From contig NZ_QMEW01000034.1 of NCBI RefSeq assembly GCF_003284965.1, forward strand, positions 1 to 56,221: 56,221 nucleotides of DNA, read 5' to 3'. The translations under genes and the position numbers were made by a program. The DNA is from Mycolicibacterium sp. GF69. Lineage in GTDB: Bacteria > Actinomycetota > Actinomycetes > Mycobacteriales > Mycobacteriaceae. The notes under the pieces are model-generated. The model saw nothing but the letters and a program-made list of their open reading frames with translations, made no database searches and was not told where the DNA came from. This document shows positions 43,438-53,591 of this stretch, in pieces (within the stretch, counting starts at the first letter, position 1; each line of letters starts with the position of its first letter).

Positions 43438-46400
43438 ATGGTGATGACGCTGCACAAGCTGACCGCCGGGGACGGATACCTGTACCTGGTGCGGCAGGTC
43501 GCTGCCGCCGACAGCACTGAGCGGGGCCGCTCCACGCTGGCCGACTACTACTCGGCCAAGGGCGAATCGCCGGGCCGATGGATGGGCCGCGGCTTGGCCG
43601 CTCTGTCTGACACCGGCCGCTGCGAGGTCAGTCCGCAAGCCCGCGAAGAGATTTGGACGGTTGACGAAGGCTCAGAGGTCGGTGAGGCGCAGATGCGCGC
43701 CGTCTACGGATTGGGTCTGCACCCCAATGCCGAGCGCATCGAGACCTACGTCATCGGTCGCAGCATGGGCTCGGGGCGGGCGGCCAGCCGACTCGGGCGT
43801 GAGTTCCTGGTACGCGACGGCGAACCGGAGTACGCGCGGCGTTTGGCGGTGGCCTTCCGCGACCACAACGCTGAGAACGGCGCACACTGGAACGCCACCA
43901 TCGCCCCGCAGATCCGCGCACAGATCCGCACCCGCGTGGCCTTGGAGCTGTTCGCCGAGGAGTACGGCCGCCCACCCGCCGATGACCGCGAACTGTCCGG
44001 ATTCATCGCCCGCAACACCCGCGCCCGCACGACCGCCGTCGCCGGATACGACCTGACGTTCTCGCCGGTGAAATCAGTTTCGGCGCTGTGGGCCATCGCC
44101 CCGCTCTCGGTGGCCGCGCAGATTGAAGCGGCCCATGATGCGGCCGTCGCCGACGTATTGGAGTGGCTGCAAGATCAAGCCACTTTCACCCGTACCGGCG
44201 CCGGCGGCGTCGCCCAGGTCGACACCGAAGGACTCATCGCCGCAGCGTTCACCCACCGCGACTCTCGCGCCGGCGACCCCGACTTACACACCCACGTCGC
44301 GATCTCCAACAAGGTGTCCCACGTGGACGCCAACGGCGTGCGCCGATGGCTCGCCCTGGACGGTCAATCGCTGCACCGGGTGACGGTCGCGGCCTCGGAG
44401 TTGTACAACACCCGCCTCGAAGCTCACATGATCGACAGACTCGCGGTGCCGTTCGTCGAGCAGTCCCGCGGACGCGGGAAACGGCCGGTGCGCGAGATCG
44501 ACGGAATGTCACCAGAATTGATGTCACGGTGGTCGAGTCGGCGGGCTGCGATCAAGGCGCGCACCGCCGAGCTGGCCAAGCAGTTTCAGGCCGATCACGG
44601 ACGCGAACCAACCAACACCGAGATCATCGCTTTGGCCCAGCAGGCGACGCTGGAATCGCGTGAAGCCAAGCACGAGCCGCGTTCGCTGGCCGAGCAGCGC
44701 CACGTGTGGCGCACCCAAGCCGTGGAAGTCCTTGGGCGAGACGGTCTGCACCGCATGTTGGCCGGTGTCCTGGCTGGTCCCAACCGAGCCCGCACCGCCC
44801 CCGTCATCGACGAGGAATGGGTTGCGTCGCGTGCTGGCGAACTCATCGCCACCGTGTCTGAATCCCGCGCCACATGGCAGCGTCACCACGTGCGCGCCGA
44901 GGCGCTGCGAATCGCTCGATCCCACGGCGTGGCGCACGATGTCGCATTGGTCGAACGTCTCACCGATACCGCGCTCGGAGACGCGTTTTCGGTGCCGCAC
45001 GCTCGCATCGCCGACGCCGAGTTGGGCGAGCCTGTCGCTTTGCGTCGCCGCGACGGTGCCAGCGTCTACTCCCGCCACGGCGTGGCGCTCTACACCAGTC
45101 GCGACACGGTGGCTGCCGAGCGGCGCATTTTGGACGCGGTGCATCGCTGCGACGGGCGCGCCGCCACAGTCGCCGATGTCGAACTGGCGCTCGCAGATTC
45201 GGCCGCGCGGGGACGCACGCTCAACCCCGGCCAGGCGGCATTGGTCTCGGAGATGGCGACCTCCGGGCGCCGTGTTGCATTGGCGCTGGCGCCCGCTGGA
45301 ACCGGCAAGACCACGGCCATGGCGGCGTTGGCCCATGCGTGGCGCAGCTCGGGCGGACATGTGATCGGTTTGGCCCCGACCGCCGACGCGGCGATCGTGC
45401 TCGGAGCGGACCTGGGCGCCACCACTGACACCCTCGACAAGTACGGCTGGTCAGCCGATCCAAACAAGGCCGCGATCTCCGGTGTCCCTGACTGGTTCGA
45501 GCAAGTCGGCCCCGACACCCTCATCGTCGTTGACGAGGCCGGCAAGGCCGCCACCGCCGGACTGGACGTGATGATCACCGACGCACTACGCAAAGGCGCC
45601 AGCGTGCGACTGGTCGGCGACGACGGCCAGTTGTCATCCATCTCAGCCGGCGGCGTTCTGCGCGACATCGCCGAAGCCACCGACGCGCTCACCCTGAGCG
45701 AAGTCGTGCGGTTCAAGTCACCGGCCGAAGCCGCCGCCGGACTCGCGCTACACGACGCCGACCCGGCCGGCATCGGCTTCTACATCGACCACCACCGCAT
45801 CCACGTCGGCACCGACGAGACCGCCGCCGACATGGCCTATCAGGCATGGCGGGCCGACCTGGCCGCCGGCGCAGACTCCATCCTGCTCGCGCCCACCAAC
45901 GACGTCATCAACGAGCTCAACGCCCGCGCCCGCGCCGACCGGCTGGCCGCCGATCCCGGAGCCGCCCGGGCGGCCACCGTGGTGCTGGCCGATCAGCTCC
46001 ACGCCAGCGTCGGCGACACCATCCGCACCCGCAAAAACAACCGCCGAATCACGCTCGGGCGCAATGATTTCGTTCGCAACGGCTACCGCTACACCATCAC
46101 CGAAGTCCTCACCGATGGCGGTGTGAAAGCCCGCCATCTGCGCAGCGGGCGCATCGTCACGCTGCCCGCCGACTACATCGCCGAACACGTCACGCTGGGC
46201 TACGCGGCCACCATCGACTCCGCTCAGGGGCTCACCGCAGGACGGCGTGACACCAAGGGCACCTGCTACATCGTCGGCTCAGACATGCTGACCCGCCAAC
46301 ACCTCTACGTCGCGATGACCCGCGCCACCGACGAAAACCACCTGTACCTGTCCACCGCCGAAGGCGATCCGCACCGGCTGCTCTCCCCCAAGGCCACCCA

Positions 46401-49263
46401 CCCCGACACCGCCGTCGATGTCTTGACCCGCACCTTGGCCCGCGACGGCGCCCAGGTGTCGGCCACCACCGAAGCCCGACGCGCCGAGGATCCGGCGACA
46501 CGACTACAGGCCGCCGCCGACATGTTCTACGACGCCTTGGGCGTGGCGGCCGAGAATCGGCTGGGACCCGGTGCTCGCGATCGGTTGGACATCATCGCTG
46601 ATGACGTGATCCCTCGGCTGAGCCAGCGCGAAGCCTGGCCGGTGCTGCGACGCAACCTCTCTGTCTTGGCGATCGGTGGTGCCGATCCCCGAGAGCTGCT
46701 CACCGAAGCGCTGGCCAAGGGCAGCATCGACGACGCAGCCGACCCCGCCGCGGTCCTGGATCACCGCATCGATCCCGCCGGCACCCATTCCGCCGGCATC
46801 GGGGTGCTGCGCTGGCTTCCGGCCATCCAGCAGGCACTCGCCGACGATCCGCAATGGGGTGCCTACCTGGCCCGCCGCGAGCAACTGGTGGAAGGCTTGG
46901 CCGACCAGATCCGCGAGCGCGCGCGGGCCTGGACCAACGCGACCGCCCCCGCCTGGGCGCGGCCGTTGATCACCGTAAATCCGGCACTGACCGCCGAAAT
47001 CGCGGTGTTCCGCGCCGCCACCGGCGTCGAGGACGCCGATACCCGTCTCACCGGCGCGCGCCAGTACCCCGTGCGGACCTGCGCCGTCCAGGCGACCCTG
47101 CAGCGCTACGCCGCTGCCGACATCGGGCGGCGCAGTGCCGACACCACCCGGTGGAACGACCTCATCGACGCCATCGACCCGCGCCTGCGCGCCGATGCCT
47201 ACTGGCCACAGCTGGCCGCCCAACTCGCCCAGGCCACCCGCAGCACCGCCGACCTGCGACAGATCATCACCACCGCAGCCCGGCAAGGACCGCTGCCCGA
47301 CGAACTGCCCGCCGCCGCGCTGTGGTGGCGCATCGCCGGCGCTCTGTCTCCGACCGCCACCCTGGCCACCACCCATTCGCGGCTACGGCCGGCCTGGATC
47401 GCCGACGTCGACGCCGTGTTCGGGGCCGCGCTGACCGAAACCATCACCTCCGACCCGGCCTGGCCCGGCCTCGTCGCTGCCATCAGCGCCGCCGACCCGA
47501 CCACGTGGAGGCCGCGCGACCTGCTCCATGTCGCCGCTGAACACCTCGCCGACGCTGCTGATGCCGACCACCCGATCCCGCCGGGCGACTATGCCCGCTT
47601 GATCACCTACACCGTCGACGCCTTCACCCATCGCCTCCAAGCTCGTCTCGGCATCGACATCGACCTGCCCACCCCCGAGCACGCCCCGCCACACCCCGAC
47701 GAGGAAGCACTCTTTCCGCCCGACCCGCAAAGCCCCTTCGAGGACTTCGACGATTACTTCGACATCGCCACGCCCGACGAATCATTTGAATTCGGGTCCG
47801 AAGAAATCGGAGATTTGCAATTTGAAGACCTGTCAGCAAACCGACCTTTACCGGAATTGGGCATCACTATGGAATTGGTCACCACACTGCAGCAGGAATA
47901 CCGCGAGGTCTGCAAGGCAATTAAAACCTTGGACGCAGAAATTCGCGCCGGAAATGGCCCGGCGATGCGTGCTGCCGCCGACGAGCTGTTGCGGATGCGC
48001 CGCCAGGTCGACGCCGACCGTCCCTACAGCCATGCCGTCACTGCGGTGATGGAGCAGTGGGCCGACGCCGACGCCGCCTACAACGACACCCTGCGCCTCA
48101 TCGAGCACGCCCGCACCCAGCTCGACCTTCTGCGCGCCGCCCCCGATGCCGACGAGCTCGACATCGTATCGGCGCGCCGAGACGTCGCGTTCTACACCGC
48201 GCTGCTGCCCGATCAGCCGCCCTCGCTGCAGTTCCAGCAGGCCCTCGCCGACGCTCAAGCTGCGCGCGCTGCGGCCGCTGGCGGCCAGAAGATCGTCACC
48301 GAGCACGACATCGTCACGGCGCGCGGCCGCGCCGAACACGCCGACCTGACCGCCCGAGCCGAACTGCGCGAGCGGCGTCGAGTACTGCGCCGCGAGCTGG
48401 AATGGGCCGACCGGAACGTGGCCGCTGCGTTCGCCGCCGCCCAGACCGCCACCTCCGACACCCTCGAACAGCTGCTCGACTCGGCGCGCAACGAGGTCGC
48501 CCTCCTCGAGGTCGCCGGCCACCTCGACCTCACACGCACTCCCCTACTCATCCCTGCCGCGGCATTGTCGGCACACGAGCCGCACACCGCCGAGCAGCTC
48601 AAATCATTGGCGGCTCAGCCGTATCGGCTCAGCTTCGTCCGAGCCGACGCCACAGACCGCGAAACCGCCGCGGCGCTGTACACCCTGCGCAGCACCGCCA
48701 ACGCCAACGAGCGCAAAGTGCTCTGGCTTTCGACCACCGACACCAGCGCCGCACCAGCACGCGACGCCGAGCTGGCCGACACCATCACCACCATCGGTCA
48801 CGCCCACCGCCAAGTCAACGATCAGCAGTGGGCCTTGCCGCCCCGAGCCATCGTCATCATCGACAACCCCGCGATCGCCGAGCCCGACCAGCTCGCCGAC
48901 ATCGCCCGCCACGCCGCGGCCGCAGATGCACGGGTCATCCTCCTCGACCCCGGCACCACCAGTCGCGGGGCCAGCTCATCGGCGCTGCGGCTCACCCACG
49001 CCCTGCCATGGAGCACCACCCTCACCCCCAAGCCGTCCGCTCCCACAGATCCGCTGCTTGAGACGCTGCCGGCCGTCACCTTGGCCGACCGCCTCGGCCG
49101 CACCCACCTCAGCGAGCCGTGGCGCCAACTGCTCACCCAATACGACGCCGCAGGCCGCGCAGTGCGCTCGGCCCAGCGCCGCCACGTTGCCCAGCGATGG
49201 CGGGCGCCTCAAGTCGTGGTCGAAGATCCCGAACACACCCCTTGTGCCAGCATCGATGACTGA
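43438..49263 (+). CDS. MobF-family conjugative relaxase-helicase (TraA/TrwC type)
   Basis: About 1941 residues from ATG 43438 (alternatives GTG 43429, ATG 43444). N-terminal TrwC relaxase domain: catalytic Tyr pair in LTAGDGYLYLVRQ, and the three-His metal site in FTHRDSRAGDPDLHTHVAIS. Then a RecD2-type helicase: Walker A APAGTGKTTAM (about 620), Walker B LIVVDEAGKA, and the C-terminal UvrD-like GYAATIDSAQGLT...LYVAMTRA. After about residue 960 comes a long Ala-rich alpha-helical extension with no recognised motif, making it larger than typical TraA/TrwC (about 1000-1500). It would nick oriT, stay bound through tyrosine and unwind the transferred strand. No coupling protein or secretion gene lies in this window. 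Confidence 0.92.
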   Translation: MVMTLHKLTAGDGYLYLVRQVAAADSTERGRSTLADYYSAKGESPGRWMGRGLAALSDTGRCEVSPQAREEIWTVDEGSEVGEAQMRAVYGLGLHPNAERIETYVIGRSMGSGRAASRLGREFLVRDGEPEYARRLAVAFRDHNAENGAHWNATIAPQIRAQIRTRVALELFAEEYGRPPADDRELSGFIARNTRARTTAVAGYDLTFSPVKSVSALWAIAPLSVAAQIEAAHDAAVADVLEWLQDQATFTRTGAGGVAQVDTEGLIAAAFTHRDSRAGDPDLHTHVAISNKVSHVDANGVRRWLALDGQSLHRVTVAASELYNTRLEAHMIDRLAVPFVEQSRGRGKRPVREIDGMSPELMSRWSSRRAAIKARTAELAKQFQADHGREPTNTEIIALAQQATLESREAKHEPRSLAEQRHVWRTQAVEVLGRDGLHRMLAGVLAGPNRARTAPVIDEEWVASRAGELIATVSESRATWQRHHVRAEALRIARSHGVAHDVALVERLTDTALGDAFSVPHARIADAELGEPVALRRRDGASVYSRHGVALYTSRDTVAAERRILDAVHRCDGRAATVADVELALADSAARGRTLNPGQAALVSEMATSGRRVALALAPAGTGKTTAMAALAHAWRSSGGHVIGLAPTADAAIVLGADLGATTDTLDKYGWSADPNKAAISGVPDWFEQVGPDTLIVVDEAGKAATAGLDVMITDALRKGASVRLVGDDGQLSSISAGGVLRDIAEATDALTLSEVVRFKSPAEAAAGLALHDADPAGIGFYIDHHRIHVGTDETAADMAYQAWRADLAAGADSILLAPTNDVINELNARARADRLAADPGAARAATVVLADQLHASVGDTIRTRKNNRRITLGRNDFVRNGYRYTITEVLTDGGVKARHLRSGRIVTLPADYIAEHVTLGYAATIDSAQGLTAGRRDTKGTCYIVGSDMLTRQHLYVAMTRATDENHLYLSTAEGDPHRLLSPKATHPDTAVDVLTRTLARDGAQVSATTEARRAEDPATRLQAAADMFYDALGVAAENRLGPGARDRLDIIADDVIPRLSQREAWPVLRRNLSVLAIGGADPRELLTEALAKGSIDDAADPAAVLDHRIDPAGTHSAGIGVLRWLPAIQQALADDPQWGAYLARREQLVEGLADQIRERARAWTNATAPAWARPLITVNPALTAEIAVFRAATGVEDADTRLTGARQYPVRTCAVQATLQRYAAADIGRRSADTTRWNDLIDAIDPRLRADAYWPQLAAQLAQATRSTADLRQIITTAARQGPLPDELPAAALWWRIAGALSPTATLATTHSRLRPAWIADVDAVFGAALTETITSDPAWPGLVAAISAADPTTWRPRDLLHVAAEHLADAADADHPIPPGDYARLITYTVDAFTHRLQARLGIDIDLPTPEHAPPHPDEEALFPPDPQSPFEDFDDYFDIATPDESFEFGSEEIGDLQFEDLSANRPLPELGITMELVTTLQQEYREVCKAIKTLDAEIRAGNGPAMRAAADELLRMRRQVDADRPYSHAVTAVMEQWADADAAYNDTLRLIEHARTQLDLLRAAPDADELDIVSARRDVAFYTALLPDQPPSLQFQQALADAQAARAAAAGGQKIVTEHDIVTARGRAEHADLTARAELRERRRVLRRELEWADRNVAAAFAAAQTATSDTLEQLLDSARNEVALLEVAGHLDLTRTPLLIPAAALSAHEPHTAEQLKSLAAQPYRLSFVRADATDRETAAALYTLRSTANANERKVLWLSTTDTSAAPARDAELADTITTIGHAHRQVNDQQWALPPRAIVIIDNPAIAEPDQLADIARHAAAADARVILLDPGTTSRGASSSALRLTHALPWSTTLTPKPSAPTDPLLETLPAVTLADRLGRTHLSEPWRQLLTQYDAAGRAVRSAQRRHVAQRWRAPQVVVEDPEHTPCASIDD

Positions 49264-49523
49264 CAGGCGCCTGCAACGTCTGAGCTGGCCGCTTGTCATG
49301 GTCGCGAGCGAAGGTTTGCGAGCCGCGTCTAAGCGACACGTTCGCTCCAACCGGAAGGACTACACACTGCCCACCGATGCGGCGCGTAAGAACAGATCGC
49401 AGCTGCCCAAGAAGAGACCTGCGGTGCGCAGTGAGCCGAACGCTTCGCGCAGCCCGGCGAACCGTCCCCGCGCGCACGGAGTGCACGTTCCCAGCAGGGC
49501 TCCGGCGACCTATCGTTGGAGAC

Positions 49524-49697
49524 ATGGCGTCACCTTCACCCAACGAGTCCCGACCGGTCGCGGCGCAGCCGGGGGCGAATGACGTGGATTTCCTTGACGC
49601 TGAGTACGCCCGATTGGCCATCGCGTTCAACAGCGAGGTCGCTGACGCCGAGCGACACACGGCACGCGACACTTACATCAGCCGCCGTGAACCCTAG
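49524..49697 (+). CDS. Small hypothetical protein downstream of the relaxase
   Basis: 57 residues from ATG 49524 with GGAGAC directly upstream. Sequence is hydrophilic and helical: NDVDFLDAEYARLAIAF then EVADAERHTARDTYISRREP. It is not recognised. A frame on the opposite strand (49536-50135) competes, but it lacks a clear start signal. Coding status is uncertain. Confidence 0.4.
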   Translation: MASPSPNESRPVAAQPGANDVDFLDAEYARLAIAFNSEVADAERHTARDTYISRREP

Positions 49698-50324
49698 ACT
49701 GCTTGCCCTCAGCCTTGCTCGCACTCGTGCTGCTACCGTCAGCGCCGGATCATTTCGACAGCGCTGGCTAATTGCATCTGCTAATTGCGCGCTGCGCCAA
49801 CGCTCGCGTGCTCGGCTGCCCGCCGAGCACCTGGGCATCGCCGACCTCGCTGAGGTGATGATGTACACCTCCGCCGCCGTCCGCAACCATCGCTGACGTT
49901 CTTGGTCATCAAGACAGTTCTCCGCCTCGGCGAACACGTCGGTGATCCAGGCGTTGCCGCGGCCATCAAGATGGGCGTGCGCGGCGGCGTACTCGATGTC
50001 GGTTATCTGCAAACTCAGCAGGCCCGCTGTCAGGTTCACATGAAGCGCTGTCCCGCCCGCACCGTACGGTTGCGCCGAGTCAACGCCTGCACAGCCGAAT
50101 CCATGCCACCCGGCGTCGAGCCCGCGATCCGGCACGCCGTCCAGACGGTCTACACCTCATCGTCGTGCTTCTTACTGGCCGCCCCTCAGTCGATCGTCGT
50201 CTCAGTATTCACATCAGTATCACCAGCTCCGGCGTATCTGCCAAGCGTTATCTCAGGTGAGCGTGCCGCATGCCAAGCTCTAAGTCTTAGTAGTCCGCGC
50301 TCACATGCCAGTGATCACCGATCG
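49698..50324. other. Gap between relaxase region and DUF5631-type gene, coding status unclear
   Basis: Frames on both strands have high third-position GC, so strand choice is not decisive. A leftward frame reads LLSLQITDIEYAAAHAHLDG and a rightward one ends RARLPAEHLGIADLAEVMMY. Neither has a recognised family or a complete gene structure. Confidence 0.3.
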
Positions 50325-52739
50325 TCATCGTGGTGCCAAGTCGTCTTCGACGCTGGCAAGCGCATTCATGATCAGGTCCCGAAGATGCGTATTGCCGATG
50401 GCGGCTGCGGCGTAACACATGTCTGGCAGTGGCAGCGGGCGCGTGGCCCACCCCCCGATGTGCTCGGCGGTACGGGCTACCAGCCAATGCGCCCGGTAGC
50501 GCGCAAGCTCTTCGACTGTCTCGCTTGGATCAGTTTGTCCAACGAAGCCAGGCCGGAAGATCGAGGTCACTGTGTTGAAGTCCTGGGCCGCCGCGGCGTA
50601 CTCAGCCCACTGCTGGCAACTCGGATCACGGTCGCCGCCGCGAGTCAGCCAAATCTGGCGAACGGGATCGGGGATGCCGCCGTCGACCGCCTGGGCCTGG
50701 GTGGTCGCCGAATTCGTCAACGCCGCGCTTGCCGCCGAGACGATTCGATCCTGGAAAATCGGGTCGGCGTCCATCACGCGCAGCAGTCGCGGATACACGT
50801 CGGGCCACAGCGCCGCCAGCCGGTGCACGTGCATGCTGTCCAGCGCGGGAGCGGCGACCTGGGCACCAGGCTGCAACTGCGGGTTGGTCTGCCGGGTACA
50901 TGAGGGCGGGTGCTCTACCCCGGCATCACGCAGCACACTCACCCCGACTGTGCTCGCGGCCGCGACCAGGCGCCAGCCCATCTCGGAGCGCAGCTGCGCG
51001 TACTCTATGAGGACACGCGCCGGATCGGCCCAGCCGAACCAGAGTTGTCGAAAATGGTCGTCCGTCAACGGATCTGTGGAAAGGACGCGCACCGAGCGCG
51101 GGACGAAGACGCCAGCGGGGATATAGCTCGCTCCGTCATTTGAGGTGATGACGGTTTCCGTTCCGCTGGATGACCGGAACACCCCTACCGCCCATTCAAT
51201 GGGGTAGCTGACTGTTTGAGCGGCGTGCTGAAGCTTCCACGCCAACTCCTTGGCGGCCGCCGCGTCCGCTGATTCGCGGCGCTCACGTGCTGCGGCGGTT
51301 TGACCCGCGGCCACCACGCTCGCCGGAATCAGCGTCGCGCCCGCTCCCGCACCCGATGGCGGCGGGGAAGCCGACGGGGCATTGCTGCCAGCGCCAAGCG
51401 TTCCCGCGGGCACGGTCGCCGCTGGCGGCATAGCCCCCGCTGGCGGTCCCATCGAACCGGGCGGCAGCATCATCGGCGCGCCACCGCCGCCGGTGCCCAT
51501 CCCGGCCCCGGTAGGAGCCGCGGCGGGGTCCGCCATGCCTGACTGAGCAGCAGTCGGCGAAACGCCACCACCGCCTGCGGCGGCGGCCGAAGCCGGAGTT
51601 GCATGTCCTCCCGCCGACAAGGCCGGTGACGGACTCGCCGGAGCTGGCGGCAGTACTGCGGGCATCCCACCACCCATACTCGCCGAAGTCGACAACCCCT
51701 GATTGAACGCAGACGATAAAGGCGACCCTGCTCCTGACCCGGGTACGCCGCCACCATTCGGTAACCCGCTTGCAGCACCGGGCATTTGGCCCACGCCACC
51801 ACTCAGCGGATTGGACCCTGTACTCGGCAGGCCGCCACTTCCCAGGCCGCTGGGCATCTTCGGCACCCCACCGGAACCCAAGCCACCACCACCGCTGCCC
51901 ATGCCGCCCATCGACGGCACACCGCTACCGCCCAGGGGCGAGGCCGCCGATCGGGGCGGGGCTACTCCAGGAGTCGCCTGCGTCACCGGGCCGGTCGCTG
52001 TATCGATCCCTTCATCGGCTGTGGCCGTTTCGATTCCAGAATTGACCCCAGACTGCGCGGTTGGTGTACCTGCAGAGTCGGTCGGCGCATCGGCTGGAGG
52101 CTTAGGGGCGTCAGCCCCGGCCTGCGGCTTCTCAGCGTCACTGTAAGGATCTTCGTCCTGTTCGATGCCGGCCGACGTGTGGTGGTCGACGTGCTGTATT
52201 GCCGGGGCCGAGGGAGCATCGCCCCACTTCGTCAAAAGACTTAGAGCCCTTGTGTTTTCACTGCTCTTCTGAAATGCGGCATGGGCCGCCATTGCAGCAG
52301 CAACGCCAGCTTCAGTCTGGTACCGGGCAAGGCCGTGGTAAGTGGTTACGAGGGCTTCTGCTTCGCCTGGAAGTTTCGCGCTCGCGATCTTCGCGTCAGC
52401 GTCCCGCACCAATTGCTCTTGACCCGCGCGCGTATCGCGCAGCACGGCGGCAATATCAGCGCATTTGTCGGCGACTTTCGCGTGCCATTCGGCTACCGTC
52501 TTGGCCTCCTCGGCCAGCACTGCTCCTGCACGGTGAGCCTCGTCGAACCCCCGCGAATCGGCGGCCTCGCGAAACGCTGCATTGTTACGGACGATCTCCT
52601 GGTGGATCCCGTCCCACGATGTAGCGCCAGCTCGGTAGCTCTGCTCCTGCGCATCCCAGTGCGTAGCGTCTGGCGGCTCCATGTCCGGCGTAACGATAAG
52701 TGGCCCATACGATCCGGCAGACCCTCCCACAGCAGCCAT
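50325..52739 (-). CDS. DUF5631-type protein with long Gly/Pro/Ala-rich linker
   Basis: 804 residues from ATG 52739, which overlaps the upstream stop by one base (TGATG); the frame extends 42 codons further upstream, but only this start respects the coupling. The N-terminal helical domain (about 1-165) includes HWDAQEQSYRAGATSWDGIHQEI. A low-complexity linker (about 190-510) is rich in Gly, Pro, Ala, Ser and Met. The C-terminal domain (about 530-804) has VITSNDGASYIPAGVFVPRSVR and LWFGWADPARVLIEYAQL, as in M. tuberculosis Rv2082/Rv0029/Rv3899c (from memory). The helical N-terminus plus flexible linker recalls type VII secretion substrates such as EspB, but no secretion motif was identified. 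Confidence 0.7.
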   Translation of the reverse strand: MAAVGGSAGSYGPLIVTPDMEPPDATHWDAQEQSYRAGATSWDGIHQEIVRNNAAFREAADSRGFDEAHRAGAVLAEEAKTVAEWHAKVADKCADIAAVLRDTRAGQEQLVRDADAKIASAKLPGEAEALVTTYHGLARYQTEAGVAAAMAAHAAFQKSSENTRALSLLTKWGDAPSAPAIQHVDHHTSAGIEQDEDPYSDAEKPQAGADAPKPPADAPTDSAGTPTAQSGVNSGIETATADEGIDTATGPVTQATPGVAPPRSAASPLGGSGVPSMGGMGSGGGGLGSGGVPKMPSGLGSGGLPSTGSNPLSGGVGQMPGAASGLPNGGGVPGSGAGSPLSSAFNQGLSTSASMGGGMPAVLPPAPASPSPALSAGGHATPASAAAAGGGGVSPTAAQSGMADPAAAPTGAGMGTGGGGAPMMLPPGSMGPPAGAMPPAATVPAGTLGAGSNAPSASPPPSGAGAGATLIPASVVAAGQTAAARERRESADAAAAKELAWKLQHAAQTVSYPIEWAVGVFRSSSGTETVITSNDGASYIPAGVFVPRSVRVLSTDPLTDDHFRQLWFGWADPARVLIEYAQLRSEMGWRLVAAASTVGVSVLRDAGVEHPPSCTRQTNPQLQPGAQVAAPALDSMHVHRLAALWPDVYPRLLRVMDADPIFQDRIVSAASAALTNSATTQAQAVDGGIPDPVRQIWLTRGGDRDPSCQQWAEYAAAAQDFNTVTSIFRPGFVGQTDPSETVEELARYRAHWLVARTAEHIGGWATRPLPLPDMCYAAAAIGNTHLRDLIMNALASVEDDLAPR

Positions 52740-53266
52740 CAGCGCAACCCGCACTCGGATCTGATGACCTCGATCAGATCGTTGCCGCGCTTTTGCTCGC
52801 GATCTGCCTCGTCCCAGTGCCGCATGTTTAACGCATGCAGCATGTCGATCCTGGCGGCCATCCATTCGTATAGCGGCATCGCGGTCGAAGCTGGTGTGGC
52901 GTCAGTCAACTGAGTACGTAAGTACGACACCGCAGTCATACCGGTGAGTTTCTCCTTGTCCAATGCCGCACTGGTTCCCGTACTGACCCAGCTCTGATTC
53001 AGCGCCTCGGCGCTATCTCTACTGGCCAGTGCCGTCGACCGCGCCACCCGATCCCATGCGCTGCACGCGGCCGCGCGGGCGGCTTGAGTTTCGCTGCTGC
53101 TGTATGCGGGCGGCGGGGGCGGCACCACATTCACTGTGTGCCGGGTGGGTTGGACTGGATGGGCGAGGGCCAGGCCGCTGGTCACCACGGCACCGGCCGC
53201 GACCAGGAAGGCCGCCGCAGCGGCGGCGAGCCTAGGGCGGCCATGCCGCCGGCCAATCATGGTCAT
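52739..53266 (-). CDS. Secreted or anchored protein coupled to the DUF5631-type gene
   Basis: 175 residues from ATG 53266 (ATG 53260 also possible). Signal peptide or anchor LAAAAAAFLVAAGAVVTSGLALA, then a Pro-rich stretch VVPPPPPAYSSS, then an all-alpha domain of about 125 residues with two cysteines (AACSAW and SECGLR). Operons pairing a short exported alpha-helical protein with a DUF5631-type protein recur in mycobacterial genomes and plasmids. The function is unknown. It is translationally coupled to the next gene (TGATG). Confidence 0.7.
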   Translation of the reverse strand: MTMIGRRHGRPRLAAAAAAFLVAAGAVVTSGLALAHPVQPTRHTVNVVPPPPPAYSSSETQAARAAACSAWDRVARSTALASRDSAEALNQSWVSTGTSAALDKEKLTGMTAVSYLRTQLTDATPASTAMPLYEWMAARIDMLHALNMRHWDEADREQKRGNDLIEVIRSECGLR

Positions 53267-53461
53267 GAAACGACGGTATCGCGAAGCGACGACACTGAGC
53301 CACTACAGCGAGCACATCTCAACCCCCAGTTTCCGCAGCTCATGTGGCTTAAAGGCAACATCGAGCAATTCAGCGGGGGCGATGCGCCATGTGTCTAAAA
53401 TGGCCGAAAAAGCTACACAAACGAGCGAAGGTGCCCCACCGGCACGGATGCGTTCGGTTCG

Positions 53462-53514
53462 GTGTCCCGAATTGTGTCCCCAACCGGGGGGAGCGGAGAC
53501 ACCCTTAAAGACAC
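53462..53514. repeat. Symmetric GTGTC/GACAC dyad upstream of the serine recombinase
   Basis: GTGTC occurs at 53462 and 53474, and GACAC at 53498 and 53510. Each pair is 12 bp apart and the whole is exactly symmetric about 53488. Arms read GTGTC-7-GTGTC-n-CC. It is 78 bp before the recombinase start, so it may be a recombination (res or inversion) site or an autoregulatory operator. Confidence 0.5.
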
Positions 53515-53591
53515 AAGATGGCTCCCTCCGGTGCGCAAGCGGCCCGGTTGGGTCTGAAAATCTGTACCCGACTGATCTGCGAGGACTACCG

